In this document: positions 1 to 6,606 of the stretch, piece by piece
How the letters are laid out: each line of letters begins with the position of its first letter
How positions within the stretch are numbered: the stretch's first letter is position 1
Source of the DNA: Geochorda sp036562495
GTDB lineage: Bacteria; Bacillota; Limnochordia; Limnochordales; Geochordaceae
Length of the DNA: 11,055 bases
Direction of reading: 5' to 3'
NCBI GenBank assembly: GCA_036562495.1
Contig: DATCKA010000101.1
Location: forward strand, 1 to 11,055
Translations under genes and position numbers: made by a program
The notes under the pieces: generated by a model
Database searches by the model: none
Told to the model about the DNA's origin: nothing
What the model saw: the letters and a program-made list of their open reading frames with translations, nothing else

Positions 1-348
1 CTCGCCTACTCGCTGTCGCCCGTGGACCTGGTGCCGGGATTCGTGCCCGGCGTGGGCCAGCTCGACGATCTGCTGGCGCTGCTCTATGCGCTGCGGTCGG
101 CTCTCGCGGCACTGCCGGCGGCCTCGCGGGACGCCCACCTCCAGGCGGTCGGCCTGGATCCGTCCATGCTGGACGACGACATCGCACGGGTACGTGATGC
201 CCTGGGCAAGCTTGCCCGGCAGGGAGTCAGGGCCGGTCTCTGGACGGTCCGCCTTGGGCTTAGGGCAGCCGGGTTGGGCCTACGGCTCGTGGGGCGAGGG
301 GCCGTGGGCCTGGCGAGAGCCGTGCGGAGGCAGCGACGAGGGCCTTGA
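1..348 (+). CDS. DUF1232 / YkvA-type protein, C-terminal part (5' end outside the window)
   Basis: The reading frame is open from base 1, so the true start lies upstream; 115 residues are visible. The first residues carry the DUF1232 (YkvA family) core: a segment of the form Y-S-L-S-P-V-D-L-V-P followed by a G-x-x-D-D-L-L-A-L stretch, which in this family forms a short hydrophobic hairpin close to the membrane. The rest is a helical Ala/Leu/Arg-rich tail ending in a basic cluster (RRQRRG). The family has no assigned biochemical function. The gene ends at a TGA 99 bases before the next gene on the same strand, and nothing in the sequence ties it to the energy operon further right. The family call is fairly secure because the motif is distinctive; the role is unknown. 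Confidence 0.75.
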   Translation, partial: LAYSLSPVDLVPGFVPGVGQLDDLLALLYALRSALAALPAASRDAHLQAVGLDPSMLDDDIARVRDALGKLARQGVRAGLWTVRLGLRAAGLGLRLVGRGAVGLARAVRRQRRGP

Positions 349-447
349 CGCCGCAGGCCATTGCCAGGTACGGGACGTCTGGGGCGTCTGGGCCATCACG
401 GAGAAGGGATGCTGCAGAGTCCGGGCCGGCGCCCCAGGGGAGGCGCC

Positions 448-1050
448 ATGTGTCCAGCGCCAGCATGGTGTACGATGGCCGACGGGTCGGAGGCCTTGCC
501 GCTGCCGGGTCGGCGCATCGTCGTTGTGGGTACGTCCGGGTCGGGTAAGACCACCACGGCTCGGCGGCTCGCTCACGTCCTCGGGTACGTGCACGTCGAG
601 CTCGACGCCCTGCACTGGGGGCCCGACTGGACGCCGGCGCCCGACGACGTGTTTCGGGATCGGGTTCGCGAGGCGATCTGCGGGCCCTGCTGGGTGGTCG
701 ACGGCAACTACAGCCTCGTACGGGACATCCTGTGGCCGGCGGCGGACACCGTCGTCTGGCTCGACTACCCGCTGCCCGTCATCCTGGGACGCCTGCTGCG
801 CCGGACGGCGCGTCGCGTCTTCCTGCAGGAGCGCCTCTGGAACGGCAACCGGGAGCCGTTGTGGCGTCTCTTCACGGCCGACTCCATCATCGTGTGGGCA
901 CTCAAGACCTACCGCCGCAGGCGGCGTCAGTACGCCGAGCTCCTGGCCCGCCCCGAGAACCGGCACCTGAGGGCCATCCACCTGCGCTCCCCGGCACAGG
1001 CCGAAACCTGGCTGCGGGCTGTAGCCGCCACGGCGGGCCGCCTTCGATGA
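448..1050 (+). CDS. FlaR-like P-loop nucleotide kinase (topology-modulation/adenylate-kinase-like)
   Basis: The protein has 200 residues from the ATG at 448, chosen because AGGGGAGG lies about five bases upstream; an ATG at 475 and longer versions are possible but have weaker support. A Walker A motif GTSGSGKTT is at residues 28-36, followed by an L-D-A-L-H-W segment (52-57), a V-D-G-N-Y segment (84-88) and a W-L-D-Y-P strand (104-108) typical of the small 'topology modulation protein FlaR' / adenylate-kinase-like group. The Arg-rich stretch at 155-160 resembles the LID region that contacts phosphates in these kinases. Members probably phosphorylate a small nucleotide or related substrate in the cytoplasm, but the substrate is not established. 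It appears to be a single gene between the DUF1232 gene and a 209-base intergenic region. Confidence 0.78.
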   Translation: MCPAPAWCTMADGSEALPLPGRRIVVVGTSGSGKTTTARRLAHVLGYVHVELDALHWGPDWTPAPDDVFRDRVREAICGPCWVVDGNYSLVRDILWPAADTVVWLDYPLPVILGRLLRRTARRVFLQERLWNGNREPLWRLFTADSIIVWALKTYRRRRRQYAELLARPENRHLRAIHLRSPAQAETWLRAVAATAGRLR

Positions 1051-1059
1051 GCCCGAGGC

Positions 1060-1074
1060 TGCTGGCGCCCAGCA
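1060..1074. other. Small hairpin just after the kinase gene
   Basis: TGCTGG (1060-1065) and CCAGCA (1069-1074) form a perfect six-pair stem with a three-base loop, starting nine bases after the kinase stop codon. No T-run follows, so as a Rho-independent terminator it is weak. It may simply stabilise the 3' end of the transcript. Confidence 0.3.
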
Positions 1075-1079
1075 CGCTG

Positions 1080-1101
1080 GTTACGCATCGAAAGTCGTAA
1101 C
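1080..1101. promoter_or_regulatory. Dyad GTTACG-N10-CGTAAC, possible operator
   Basis: GTTACG (1080-1085) and CGTAAC (1096-1101) are perfect inverted repeats separated by ten bases, in the intergenic region upstream of the Lrp/AsnC gene. Further GTNAC pentamers occur at 1139, 1153, 1165 and 1250. Lrp-family proteins often bind several spaced dyads next to their own gene, so an autoregulatory site is possible. This is inferred from position and symmetry only. Confidence 0.25.
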
Positions 1102-1200
1102 TGAGCGGACCCTAACGGAACGAATGGCCCTGCCATTTGTAACCTCCTATTGGTGACCTTCTTCGTCACGCGCGCCTAACAAAGGACACTGCTGCCCGCC

Positions 1201-1219
1201 CCCGCTCGAGCGGGATAAT
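1201..1219 (+). promoter_or_regulatory. Candidate promoter -10 (GATAAT) abutting a 14-base palindrome
   Basis: GATAAT at 1214-1219 is a one-mismatch match to the bacterial -10 consensus in an otherwise GC-rich background, 41 bases before the GTG of the Lrp/AsnC gene. The perfect palindrome CCCGCTCGAGCGGG (1201-1214) sits immediately upstream and shares one base with it, in the -35/-10 spacer, where a bound repressor would block RNA polymerase. No good -35 is visible 16-18 bases upstream, so the promoter may depend on an activator or be of the extended -10 kind. Confidence 0.4.
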
Positions 1220-1246
1220 CCCCCTGGACCACTCGGTGCCAGGGGG
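1220..1246 (+). promoter_or_regulatory. Leader hairpin upstream of the Lrp/AsnC gene
   Basis: CCCCCTGG (1220-1227) and CCAGGGGG (1239-1246) form a perfect eight-pair stem. The eleven-base loop can extend the stem by three more pairs (CAC with GTG) across a two-base bulge. If transcription starts about seven bases after the GATAAT box, most of this hairpin lies at the extreme 5' end of the mRNA. Its right arm holds the purine run AGGGGG closest to the GTG start, so folding could limit ribosome access. It is not followed by T residues and is not a terminator. Confidence 0.4.
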
Positions 1247-1259
1247 CGGGTGACGCGCC

Positions 1260-1784
1260 GTGGAGACGCATGCCGGGGGCAAGCGTGACGGTGGCTCCCA
1301 GGACCTCCGTGGCCTGATGTCGTTGCTCGCGGAGTGCGAGAGCCTGGACCCCATCGATCGGGAGATCATCGCCCGGTTGTTGGTGGACGCGCGCATCTCC
1401 CACGCCGAGCTCGGACGCCACGTGGGCCTCTCCCGGGTCGCGGTGCGCGACAGGGTGCAGCGCCTCGTCGAGCAAGGTGTCATCGAGGAGTTTACCGTCG
1501 TCCTCAACGGCCAGAAGCTCGGCTACGCCGTCAACGCCTTCTTCGAGATCCAGGTGGTACCGGAGCGGTTGGAGTCGGTCTGTCAGGCTCTCGCCGCCCA
1601 CCCGAGGGTGACCGTCGTCTACCAGATGACGGGGCCCACCACCCTGCACGTACACGCCCACGCCCGCGACCCTCAGGACCTGGCGCAGTTCATGCAGAGT
1701 CACATCTATTCCATTCCCGGCGTGGTCGGGGTGGCGAGTCACCTACTCTTGCGCCGGTTCAAGTCGGTGCTTTCGATCCGCTAG
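1260..1784 (+). CDS. Lrp/AsnC family transcriptional regulator
   Basis: This is a 174-residue protein. The N-terminal winged helix-turn-helix starts with L-D-P-I-D-R-E-I-I (29-37), the standard AsnC opening, with the recognition helix around G-L-S-R-V-A-V-R-D-R-V (56-66). The C-terminal RAM domain, roughly residues 85-165, is the part that binds amino-acid effectors and assembles dimers and octamers in this family. The GTG at 1260 is taken as start because a purine-rich stretch and a candidate promoter lie upstream; an ATG at 1317 would give 155 residues, closer to the family's usual length, but has a poor ribosome binding site. The gene heads the run leading to the symporter and oxidoreductase genes, so it most likely controls them in response to an amino acid or 2-oxoacid. 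The effector cannot be read from sequence. Confidence 0.9.
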   Translation: METHAGGKRDGGSQDLRGLMSLLAECESLDPIDREIIARLLVDARISHAELGRHVGLSRVAVRDRVQRLVEQGVIEEFTVVLNGQKLGYAVNAFFEIQVVPERLESVCQALAAHPRVTVVYQMTGPTTLHVHAHARDPQDLAQFMQSHIYSIPGVVGVASHLLLRRFKSVLSIR

Positions 1785-1822
1785 TCGATGCCCCTGAACG
1801 GTCGGGAAGGGGGGATGGCGCC

Positions 1823-1933
1823 GTGTTCTTCGGCTTTCCCTGGGATACCGCCCTGGCCCTGTTCATCGTGCCCATGCTGATAGCGGTCGGGCTCATCTGG
1901 TATGCCTCGGTGGATCCTCGCGAGCGGAGATGA
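1823..1933 (+). CDS. Small single-helix membrane protein, putative symporter accessory peptide
   Basis: This 36-codon reading frame starts at GTG 1823, preceded by AAGGGGGG at 1807-1814 with eight bases of spacing, and ends at TGA 1931-1933. The peptide begins FFGFPWD, continues with about 20 hydrophobic residues (roughly A10-A28) that form one membrane helix, and ends in the charged tail VDPRERR, suggesting a cytoplasmic C-terminus. It lies 38 bases after the Lrp gene and about 40 bases before the sodium:solute symporter. Many SSS symporter genes are preceded by such tiny single-helix 'symporter small accessory' peptides, and length, topology and position all match. A role in assembly or stability of the symporter is inferred. 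It falls below normal gene-calling cut-offs and is easily missed. Confidence 0.68.
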   Translation: MFFGFPWDTALALFIVPMLIAVGLIWYASVDPRERR

Positions 1934-1975
1934 AGGCCTCAGGACGAGCGCTTCTCGACGAAAGGGGTGCCGTTC

Positions 1976-3460
1976 GTGAAAACAGCCGGGCTCCTGGTTT
2001 TCATCGTATACATGGCGATCATGCTCGTCATCGGCATCGTCGCAGCCAGGCTCCAGCGCTCGACGGCCCACTTCTGGGTGGCCAACCGCGCCTTCGGGGC
2101 CCCGGTGCTGGCGGTCGCCATCCTCGTCTCCATCATGCATGGAGGCACCCTCTTGGGTGGCACGGGCCAGATAGCCGCCATGGGCGCCATCACGCTCAAT
2201 AACCTGGCCTTCGCTTTCGGCTTCCTGGTCGTGCTGCTCTTCATGGCCGACAAACTGCGGCGCTTCGGCGGGTTTACCCTGCCCGACTACCTGGGTGACC
2301 GCTACGAGTCAAACGCCCTTCGAGCTTTCGCTGCTGTGGTCGTACTGGTCTCCGCCACCGTCTCGCTGATCGCGCAGACCAAGGCGATGGGTATCGTGAT
2401 CCAGCAGTTGAGCGGACTGCCGCTGGCCTGGTCACTGGTGCTGGGGTCGCTCGTCTTCACCATCTACACGTCCATCGGTGGGATGCTGGCCGCCGTCTGG
2501 ACCGATATCGCCCAGTGGTTGTTCATGATCGTCGGGGTCGGCGCGTTGCTTGTCGTCCTCTGGCCTCAGGTAGGGGGCTTTACGGGGATGGCCCAGGCCG
2601 CGGAGCAGGCGGCACCCGGCTGGACGAGCCTCACCGGTAGCGGCTGGACGCTGTCGGGGCTCCTGACGTGGTACCTGGTCTGGTTCGTGGCCTACTTCAC
2701 GCGGATCGAGTTCGTGACCAAGATGTACACCGCCCGTGACGAGCGAGCAGCCCGGCAGGGGGTCGCCTGGGGGCTGCTGCTGGTGCTCGTCTTCTTCAGC
2801 ACGACCGTCTTCCTGGGCGGGGCAGCCCGGGTGCTGGTGTGGGACGAGATCAAGTCGCCCGACGCGGCGCTCCCCGCGATGATCAACCGCTACCTGTCTC
2901 CGTTCTGGGGAGCCGTGGCACTCTCGGGCGTGGCAGCGGCCGCCATGTCGACGGTTTCGTCGTTGCTGCTGCTGTCGGGTGCCGCCATCGCCCACGACCT
3001 GCTGCGCAAGTCCTACTTCGAGCCGCGGGGCATCGAGCGTAGCGACCGCTACTACCTGGTCGTCTCCCGGCTGACCACGTTCGCAGTGGGCATCGTGGCC
3101 CTCATCGGAGCCTTCTACACCCCCACGCTGGTGCTGACCATCGTGTCGTACGGCGTGGCCCTCACGGGAGCAGCATTCGCCGTGCCCATGCTGTTGGGCA
3201 TGGTCTGGCGGCGCATCACGCCTTCGGCTGCTCTGTGGTCGTCGATAGGCGGTTTCCTGGTCACGGCGGTGTGGGCGGCCGTCACTGAAGCCGGGGCGAC
3301 GTGGGCGAAGGCATGGCACCCCATCTTCCCAGGGCTGGTCATGTCCATCGTGCTGGCGCTGGTGTTGACCCCCATCACCCGGCAGGTGTCCGAGAGCACG
3401 CTGGAGCGCTTCTTCGCCCGGGGTGAAGGGCGAGTGGCGGCAGGAGGCAGGGCGGCATGA
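1976..3460 (+). CDS. Sodium:solute symporter (SSS family), probable carboxylate transporter
   Basis: About 494 residues with some 13 hydrophobic segments, the normal size and topology for the SSS family (LeuT fold). Family features include an early G-G-T-L-L-G-G-T-G segment where the first helix is broken, an F-x-L-P-D-Y-L-G-D-R-Y motif after helix 2-3, I-G-G-M-L-A-A-V-W-T-D in the middle, and A-A-A-M-S-T-V-S-S around residues 321-329, where Ser/Thr side chains form the conserved Na2 sodium site. GTG 1976 is preferred because AAAGGGG (1961-1967) sits eight bases upstream; GTG 1967 would add three residues but overlaps that site. The stop overlaps the start of the next gene (ATGA), so it is translated with the oxidoreductase. 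The substrate is not determined; context suggests a 2-oxoacid, a short-chain acid or a related carboxylate. Confidence 0.9.
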   Translation: MKTAGLLVFIVYMAIMLVIGIVAARLQRSTAHFWVANRAFGAPVLAVAILVSIMHGGTLLGGTGQIAAMGAITLNNLAFAFGFLVVLLFMADKLRRFGGFTLPDYLGDRYESNALRAFAAVVVLVSATVSLIAQTKAMGIVIQQLSGLPLAWSLVLGSLVFTIYTSIGGMLAAVWTDIAQWLFMIVGVGALLVVLWPQVGGFTGMAQAAEQAAPGWTSLTGSGWTLSGLLTWYLVWFVAYFTRIEFVTKMYTARDERAARQGVAWGLLLVLVFFSTTVFLGGAARVLVWDEIKSPDAALPAMINRYLSPFWGAVALSGVAAAAMSTVSSLLLLSGAAIAHDLLRKSYFEPRGIERSDRYYLVVSRLTTFAVGIVALIGAFYTPTLVLTIVSYGVALTGAAFAVPMLLGMVWRRITPSAALWSSIGGFLVTAVWAAVTEAGATWAKAWHPIFPGLVMSIVLALVLTPITRQVSESTLERFFARGEGRVAAGGRAA

Positions 3461-4077
3461 GCGGCACGAGGTCGATCCGGCTCATGGGCCGCGGCGGCCA
3501 GGGGACGGTCACCGCATCCAAGCTGCTGGTGGCGGCGGCGGTTGCCGAGGGGCTGTACGCACAGGCAGTGCCGAGCTATGGACAGGAGCGCAAGGGGGCG
3601 CCCGTCTTCGCGTACGCCCGCATCGACCATCGCCCCATCTGGATGCACAGCTTCGTCTACGAGGCCGACGCGGTGGTGGTCTTCGACCTATCGCTGGTGT
3701 CGCTGGGCATCGACGTGCTGACCGGCCTGGTGCCGGGCGGCATCGTGGTCGTCAACAGCCCCTCGCCGCCCGAGCCCGAAGCCTTGAAGGTGGCCCCTGA
3801 CCGCCCGCTGCCGGAGGAGCTGCAGCTCTTCTGGGTCGACGCCACGGGCATCACGCGAGCCGAGATCGGGCCCGTGCCCCCCAACGCCGCCATGCTGGGC
3901 GCCCTGGCCGGGGCCACGGGCTGGGTGAGCATCGACACGGTGGCCGACGCGATCCAGCAGGGCATGGGCGCCCGGGTGGGGCCCGCCAACGTGCGGGCGG
4001 CCCGGCGTGCCTTCGAGGCGGTGCGCCCCGTCGGGCCGGTGCCCGCCAGGGGCGGGGCCGGCGCCGGACTGCCGTGA
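3457..4077 (+). CDS. porG: Pyruvate/2-ketoacid:ferredoxin oxidoreductase, gamma subunit
   Basis: This 206-residue protein is the gamma subunit of a four-subunit thiamine-diphosphate-dependent 2-oxoacid:ferredoxin oxidoreductase. The N-terminal glycine motif G-R-G-G-Q-G-T-V-T-A-S-K (11-22) and the P-S-Y-G-Q-E-R-K-G-A-P-V segment (39-50) are hallmarks of this subunit. In related enzymes it contributes to CoA handling and packs on the alpha chain; it carries no iron-sulfur cluster, and no Cys is present here. The ATG overlaps the symporter stop by four bases. The C-terminus ends in a Gly/Ala/Pro-rich tail of about 15 residues that looks disordered. The gamma-delta-alpha-beta order matches the archaeal and Thermotoga type of por operon. 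The substrate (pyruvate or a branched-chain 2-oxoacid) cannot be fixed by eye. Confidence 0.92.
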   Translation: MSGTRSIRLMGRGGQGTVTASKLLVAAAVAEGLYAQAVPSYGQERKGAPVFAYARIDHRPIWMHSFVYEADAVVVFDLSLVSLGIDVLTGLVPGGIVVVNSPSPPEPEALKVAPDRPLPEELQLFWVDATGITRAEIGPVPPNAAMLGALAGATGWVSIDTVADAIQQGMGARVGPANVRAARRAFEAVRPVGPVPARGGAGAGLP

Positions 4078-4110
4078 GACGGGCCCACGGGAAGGAGCAG
4101 AGGAGCGGCG

Positions 4111-4386
4111 ATGGCGACGCAGGTATGGGAGGGCCCCTTCGCGTTGCGTCTGGCCCGGACCCGGACCGGCACGTGGCGCCATGAGCGTCCGGTGGTGGAC
4201 GAGCAGCGCTGCCGCCGGTGCGGCATCTGCCCGCGGTACTGCCCGTCGGGCGTGCTGTCCCTGGGCGAGACGCTGCAGGTGGACTACGAGTACTGCAAGG
4301 GCTGCGGCATCTGCGTGACGGTGTGCCCCTTCGAGGCGTTGCGGATGGTATCCGAAACCGAGGCCGCGGCCGGGGCCGCAGGGTAA
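4111..4386 (+). CDS. porD: Pyruvate/2-ketoacid:ferredoxin oxidoreductase, delta (ferredoxin) subunit
   Basis: This is a 91-residue dicluster ferredoxin-type subunit. Two complete C-x2-C-x2-C-x3-C-P motifs bind two [4Fe-4S] clusters: C34, C37, C40, C44 and C62, C65, C68, C72. They are preceded by a T-W-R-H-E-R-P-V-V-D stretch (21-30) characteristic of PorD rather than of free ferredoxins. It relays electrons from the beta-subunit cluster to soluble ferredoxin. The ATG at 4111 is supported by AGAGGAG a few bases upstream. It is separated by 33 bases from porG and 22 bases from porA. The tail after the second cluster is short and Ala-rich. Nothing is missing from the cluster ligands, so the subunit should be functional. 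Confidence 0.94.
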   Translation: MATQVWEGPFALRLARTRTGTWRHERPVVDEQRCRRCGICPRYCPSGVLSLGETLQVDYEYCKGCGICVTVCPFEALRMVSETEAAAGAAG

Positions 4387-4408
4387 GAGGGCAGGAGGTA
4401 GAGTCGAC

Positions 4409-5701
4409 GTGCCGACTGTCAAGGCACTGGACGGCAACGCGGCGGTGGCGGAGGCGGTGCGCCTGGCCCGGGTCCAGGTCATCGCGGCCTACCCCATCAC
4501 GCCTCAGACCCCCATCGTGGAACACCTCGCCACGGCCGTGGAGTCAGGGCGGCTACCCGCGCGTTACATCCCCGTCGAATCGGAGCACTCCGCGCTGAGC
4601 GCCGTGGCCGGGGCCTCGCTGGTCGGAGCCCGGGCGTTTACGGCCACGGCCGGGGCGGGGCTGGCGCTCATGCACGAGATCGTGGGGGTGGTGGCGGGGA
4701 CTCGCCTCCCGGTGGTCATGGCCGTGACCAACCGGGCGCTGCCCAGCCCATGGACGCTTCAGACCGATCACTCCGACACCATGGCCGAGCGGGATCAGGG
4801 CTGGATCCAGCTCTACGCGGAGAGCGCCCAGGAGGCGCTGGACCTGATCCTGGTTGGGTACCGCACGGGCGAGGACCCGAGGGTGTTGCTGCCGGTCATG
4901 GTCGCCCTGGACGGGTTCTTCGTCTCGCACACGGTGGAGCGGGTGGAGGTGCCGGATCCGGAGCAGGTCGACGCCTATCTGCCGCCGCCGCCGACGAACC
5001 GGCCCCTGCTCGACCCGGATCATCCCGTGACCATCAACCAGCTCACGTCGCCCGACATCTTCACCGAGATCAAGTGGCAACACCGCGAGGCGCTGCAGCG
5101 AGCGCTGGGCGTGCTGGCCGAGGCGGGAGAGGTGTACGGTCGGCACTTCGGCCGACGGTATGCGCCGGTCGAACCGTACCTGCCCGACACGAACGCCGCG
5201 GAGGGGTGGCCCCCCGATGTGGCGATCGTGACCATGGGCTCCATGGCCGGCACGGTGCGCCAGGCCCTGCGCGATGGCCTGCTGGGCGAGTTTGCGGCGC
5301 CGGGCGGGCGCCCTGGCCCGGCTCGGGTGGGGCTGGTCAAGGTGACCTGCTTCCGGCCATTCCCGGCGGAGGCCCTTCGGGAGTTGTTGGCCGGCGTGCA
5401 GGCGGTCGCCGTGGTGGACCGCTCGGCAGGGCTCGGCTCGCAGGCGCCGCTGGCGATGGAGGTCAAGGCGGCCCTGTACGACCTGGCGGCGCAGGGGCGT
5501 CGGGTGCCGCTGGTGCAGGGGTTCGTGGCCGGGCTGGGGGGACGGGACTTCACGGTGGAGACGCTGCGCCGGGTGGTAGAGACGACGCTCGGCCAGCTGG
5601 CCAACGCCCGGGCGGGAGGCTCCGGGCTCGCCGCCGGGCCGGGCCCGACGACCTCGTGGCCGGACCTCAAGCTGGTCGCGGCGCAACCGGCGCGTCCGTG
5701 A
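4409..5701 (+). CDS. porA: Pyruvate/2-ketoacid:ferredoxin oxidoreductase, alpha subunit
   Basis: This is a 430-residue protein starting at GTG 4409 with AGGAGGT about nine bases upstream. The N-terminal pyrimidine-binding domain contains the A-Y-P-I-T-P-Q-T-P-I-V-E motif and the E-S-E-H-S-A-L-S-A segment, which in PorA supplies the glutamate that activates thiamine diphosphate. Next come the N-R-A-L-P-S-P-W, D-H-S-D-T-M and R-D-Q-G-W-I-Q-L-Y blocks, then a C-terminal domain II (from about residue 265) with D-R-S-A-G-L-G-S. Length is slightly above the family norm because of a Gly/Ala/Pro-rich C-terminal tail. A segment that usually reads T-S-S-Q-G or similar is A-G-A-G here. It pairs with the beta subunit to form the active site. 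Confidence 0.94.
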   Translation: MPTVKALDGNAAVAEAVRLARVQVIAAYPITPQTPIVEHLATAVESGRLPARYIPVESEHSALSAVAGASLVGARAFTATAGAGLALMHEIVGVVAGTRLPVVMAVTNRALPSPWTLQTDHSDTMAERDQGWIQLYAESAQEALDLILVGYRTGEDPRVLLPVMVALDGFFVSHTVERVEVPDPEQVDAYLPPPPTNRPLLDPDHPVTINQLTSPDIFTEIKWQHREALQRALGVLAEAGEVYGRHFGRRYAPVEPYLPDTNAAEGWPPDVAIVTMGSMAGTVRQALRDGLLGEFAAPGGRPGPARVGLVKVTCFRPFPAEALRELLAGVQAVAVVDRSAGLGSQAPLAMEVKAALYDLAAQGRRVPLVQGFVAGLGGRDFTVETLRRVVETTLGQLANARAGGSGLAAGPGPTTSWPDLKLVAAQPARP

Positions 5702-5723
5702 GCGGAGAGGAGGCAGAGAAGCG

Positions 5724-6602
5724 ATGCCACGAGGAGCGTATGGCCCCGACCTCGTCAGCCCGGGGCTGACCACGTGCGAAGGCTGCGCCATGGAGATCGT
5801 GGCCCGCGCCATGACACGGGTGCTGGGGCCCCGCACCATCGTGTTGACGCCCCCAGGGTGCTCGGCCATCCTGACGGGTTTCGGGACGGAGACGGGCTGG
5901 AAGATCCCGGCGTTTCAGTCCAACCTGGAGAACGCGGCGGCCTACATGTCGGGCATCCGGGCGGGCCTGGATGCGCTGGGCAAGGACGACGTCGCGGTGG
6001 TGACCCTGGCGGGCGACGGCGGCACGGTCGACATCGGGCTGCAGGCGCTGTCGGGGGCGGTGGAGCGGGGTCACCGCTTCATCTACATCTGCTATGACAA
6101 CGAGGCCTACATGAACACGGGCATCCAGCGTTCCGGCGCCACCCCCCTGGGCGCGTGGACCACGACCACGCCGGGCGGCAAGCGCCAGCACAAGAAGGAC
6201 ATCATCGCCATGCTGATGGCCCAGGGGATCCCCTACATCGCCACCGCCAGCGCCGGGTACATCGAGGACTTCATGCGCAAGCTGGAGCGAGCCCGTCAGG
6301 TGGACGGCCCCGCCTACATCCACGTCCACAGCCCGTGCCCTACCGGGTGGCGCATGCCCGCATGCGACACGGTACGGGTCGCGCGCCTGGCCGTGGAGAG
6401 CCTGCTGTGGCCGCTGTACGAGGTCGTGGAGGGACGGTTGCGAGTGACGGTCAAGGTGAAGGAGCCCAAGCCGGTGCAGGCCTACCTGGAGGCGCAGGGC
6501 CGCTTCCGAGGCGTCTCGCCCGAGGATGCGCAGCGGATGCAGGAGCGGGCGGTCCGCCACTACCGCCGGCTCCTGGCGCAGGAACAGGAAGGTGAGGCGT
6601 GA
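5724..6602 (+). CDS. porB: Pyruvate/2-ketoacid:ferredoxin oxidoreductase, beta subunit
   Basis: This 292-residue catalytic subunit binds thiamine diphosphate and a proximal [4Fe-4S] cluster. The cofactor motif G-D-G-G-T-V-D-I-G begins at residue 97 and its partner block Y-D-N-E-A-Y-M-N-T-G-I-Q-R-S is at 124-137, giving the usual GDG...N spacing. The four expected cluster ligands are present: C18 and C21 (C-E-G-C), C46 (P-P-G-C) and the distal C205 in C-P-T-G-W-R; C214 is an additional nearby Cys. The start has GAGGAGG about ten bases upstream. porB follows porA by 22 bases, and its stop is only four bases before the acyl-CoA synthetase start, implying translational coupling. The conserved blocks match pyruvate and ketoisovalerate enzymes closely; the substrate is not resolved. 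Confidence 0.95.
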   Translation: MPRGAYGPDLVSPGLTTCEGCAMEIVARAMTRVLGPRTIVLTPPGCSAILTGFGTETGWKIPAFQSNLENAAAYMSGIRAGLDALGKDDVAVVTLAGDGGTVDIGLQALSGAVERGHRFIYICYDNEAYMNTGIQRSGATPLGAWTTTTPGGKRQHKKDIIAMLMAQGIPYIATASAGYIEDFMRKLERARQVDGPAYIHVHSPCPTGWRMPACDTVRVARLAVESLLWPLYEVVEGRLRVTVKVKEPKPVQAYLEAQGRFRGVSPEDAQRMQERAVRHYRRLLAQEQEGEA

Positions 6603-6606
6603 CGCC

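Noticed and set aside
86..970. A 294-codon + strand frame covering the DUF1232 and kinase genes
   Set aside because: It overlaps two recognisable proteins in other frames and is Arg/Ser/Cys-rich without domain signals.
1051..1259. Possible riboswitch or structured RNA before the Lrp gene
   Set aside because: Apart from one hairpin, dyads and a palindrome, I could not match any known riboswitch core, and the short predicted leader (about 30-35 bases) leaves too little room.
5135..5160. Near-perfect inverted repeat TACGGTCGGC / GCCGACGGTA inside porA
   Set aside because: It is coding (Y-G-R-H-F-G-R-R-Y region), has one mismatch and no regulatory context; GC-rich coding sequence produces such stems by chance.
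4553..5869. A 438-codon minus-strand open frame opposite porA
   Set aside because: The + strand encodes PorA with its conserved motifs; the antisense translation is Arg/Pro/His-rich and featureless.
6526..6606. Earlier in-frame start for the acyl-CoA synthetase inside porB
   Set aside because: The extra residues are Arg/Ser-rich and lie within porB; family members begin close to the ATG at 6607.
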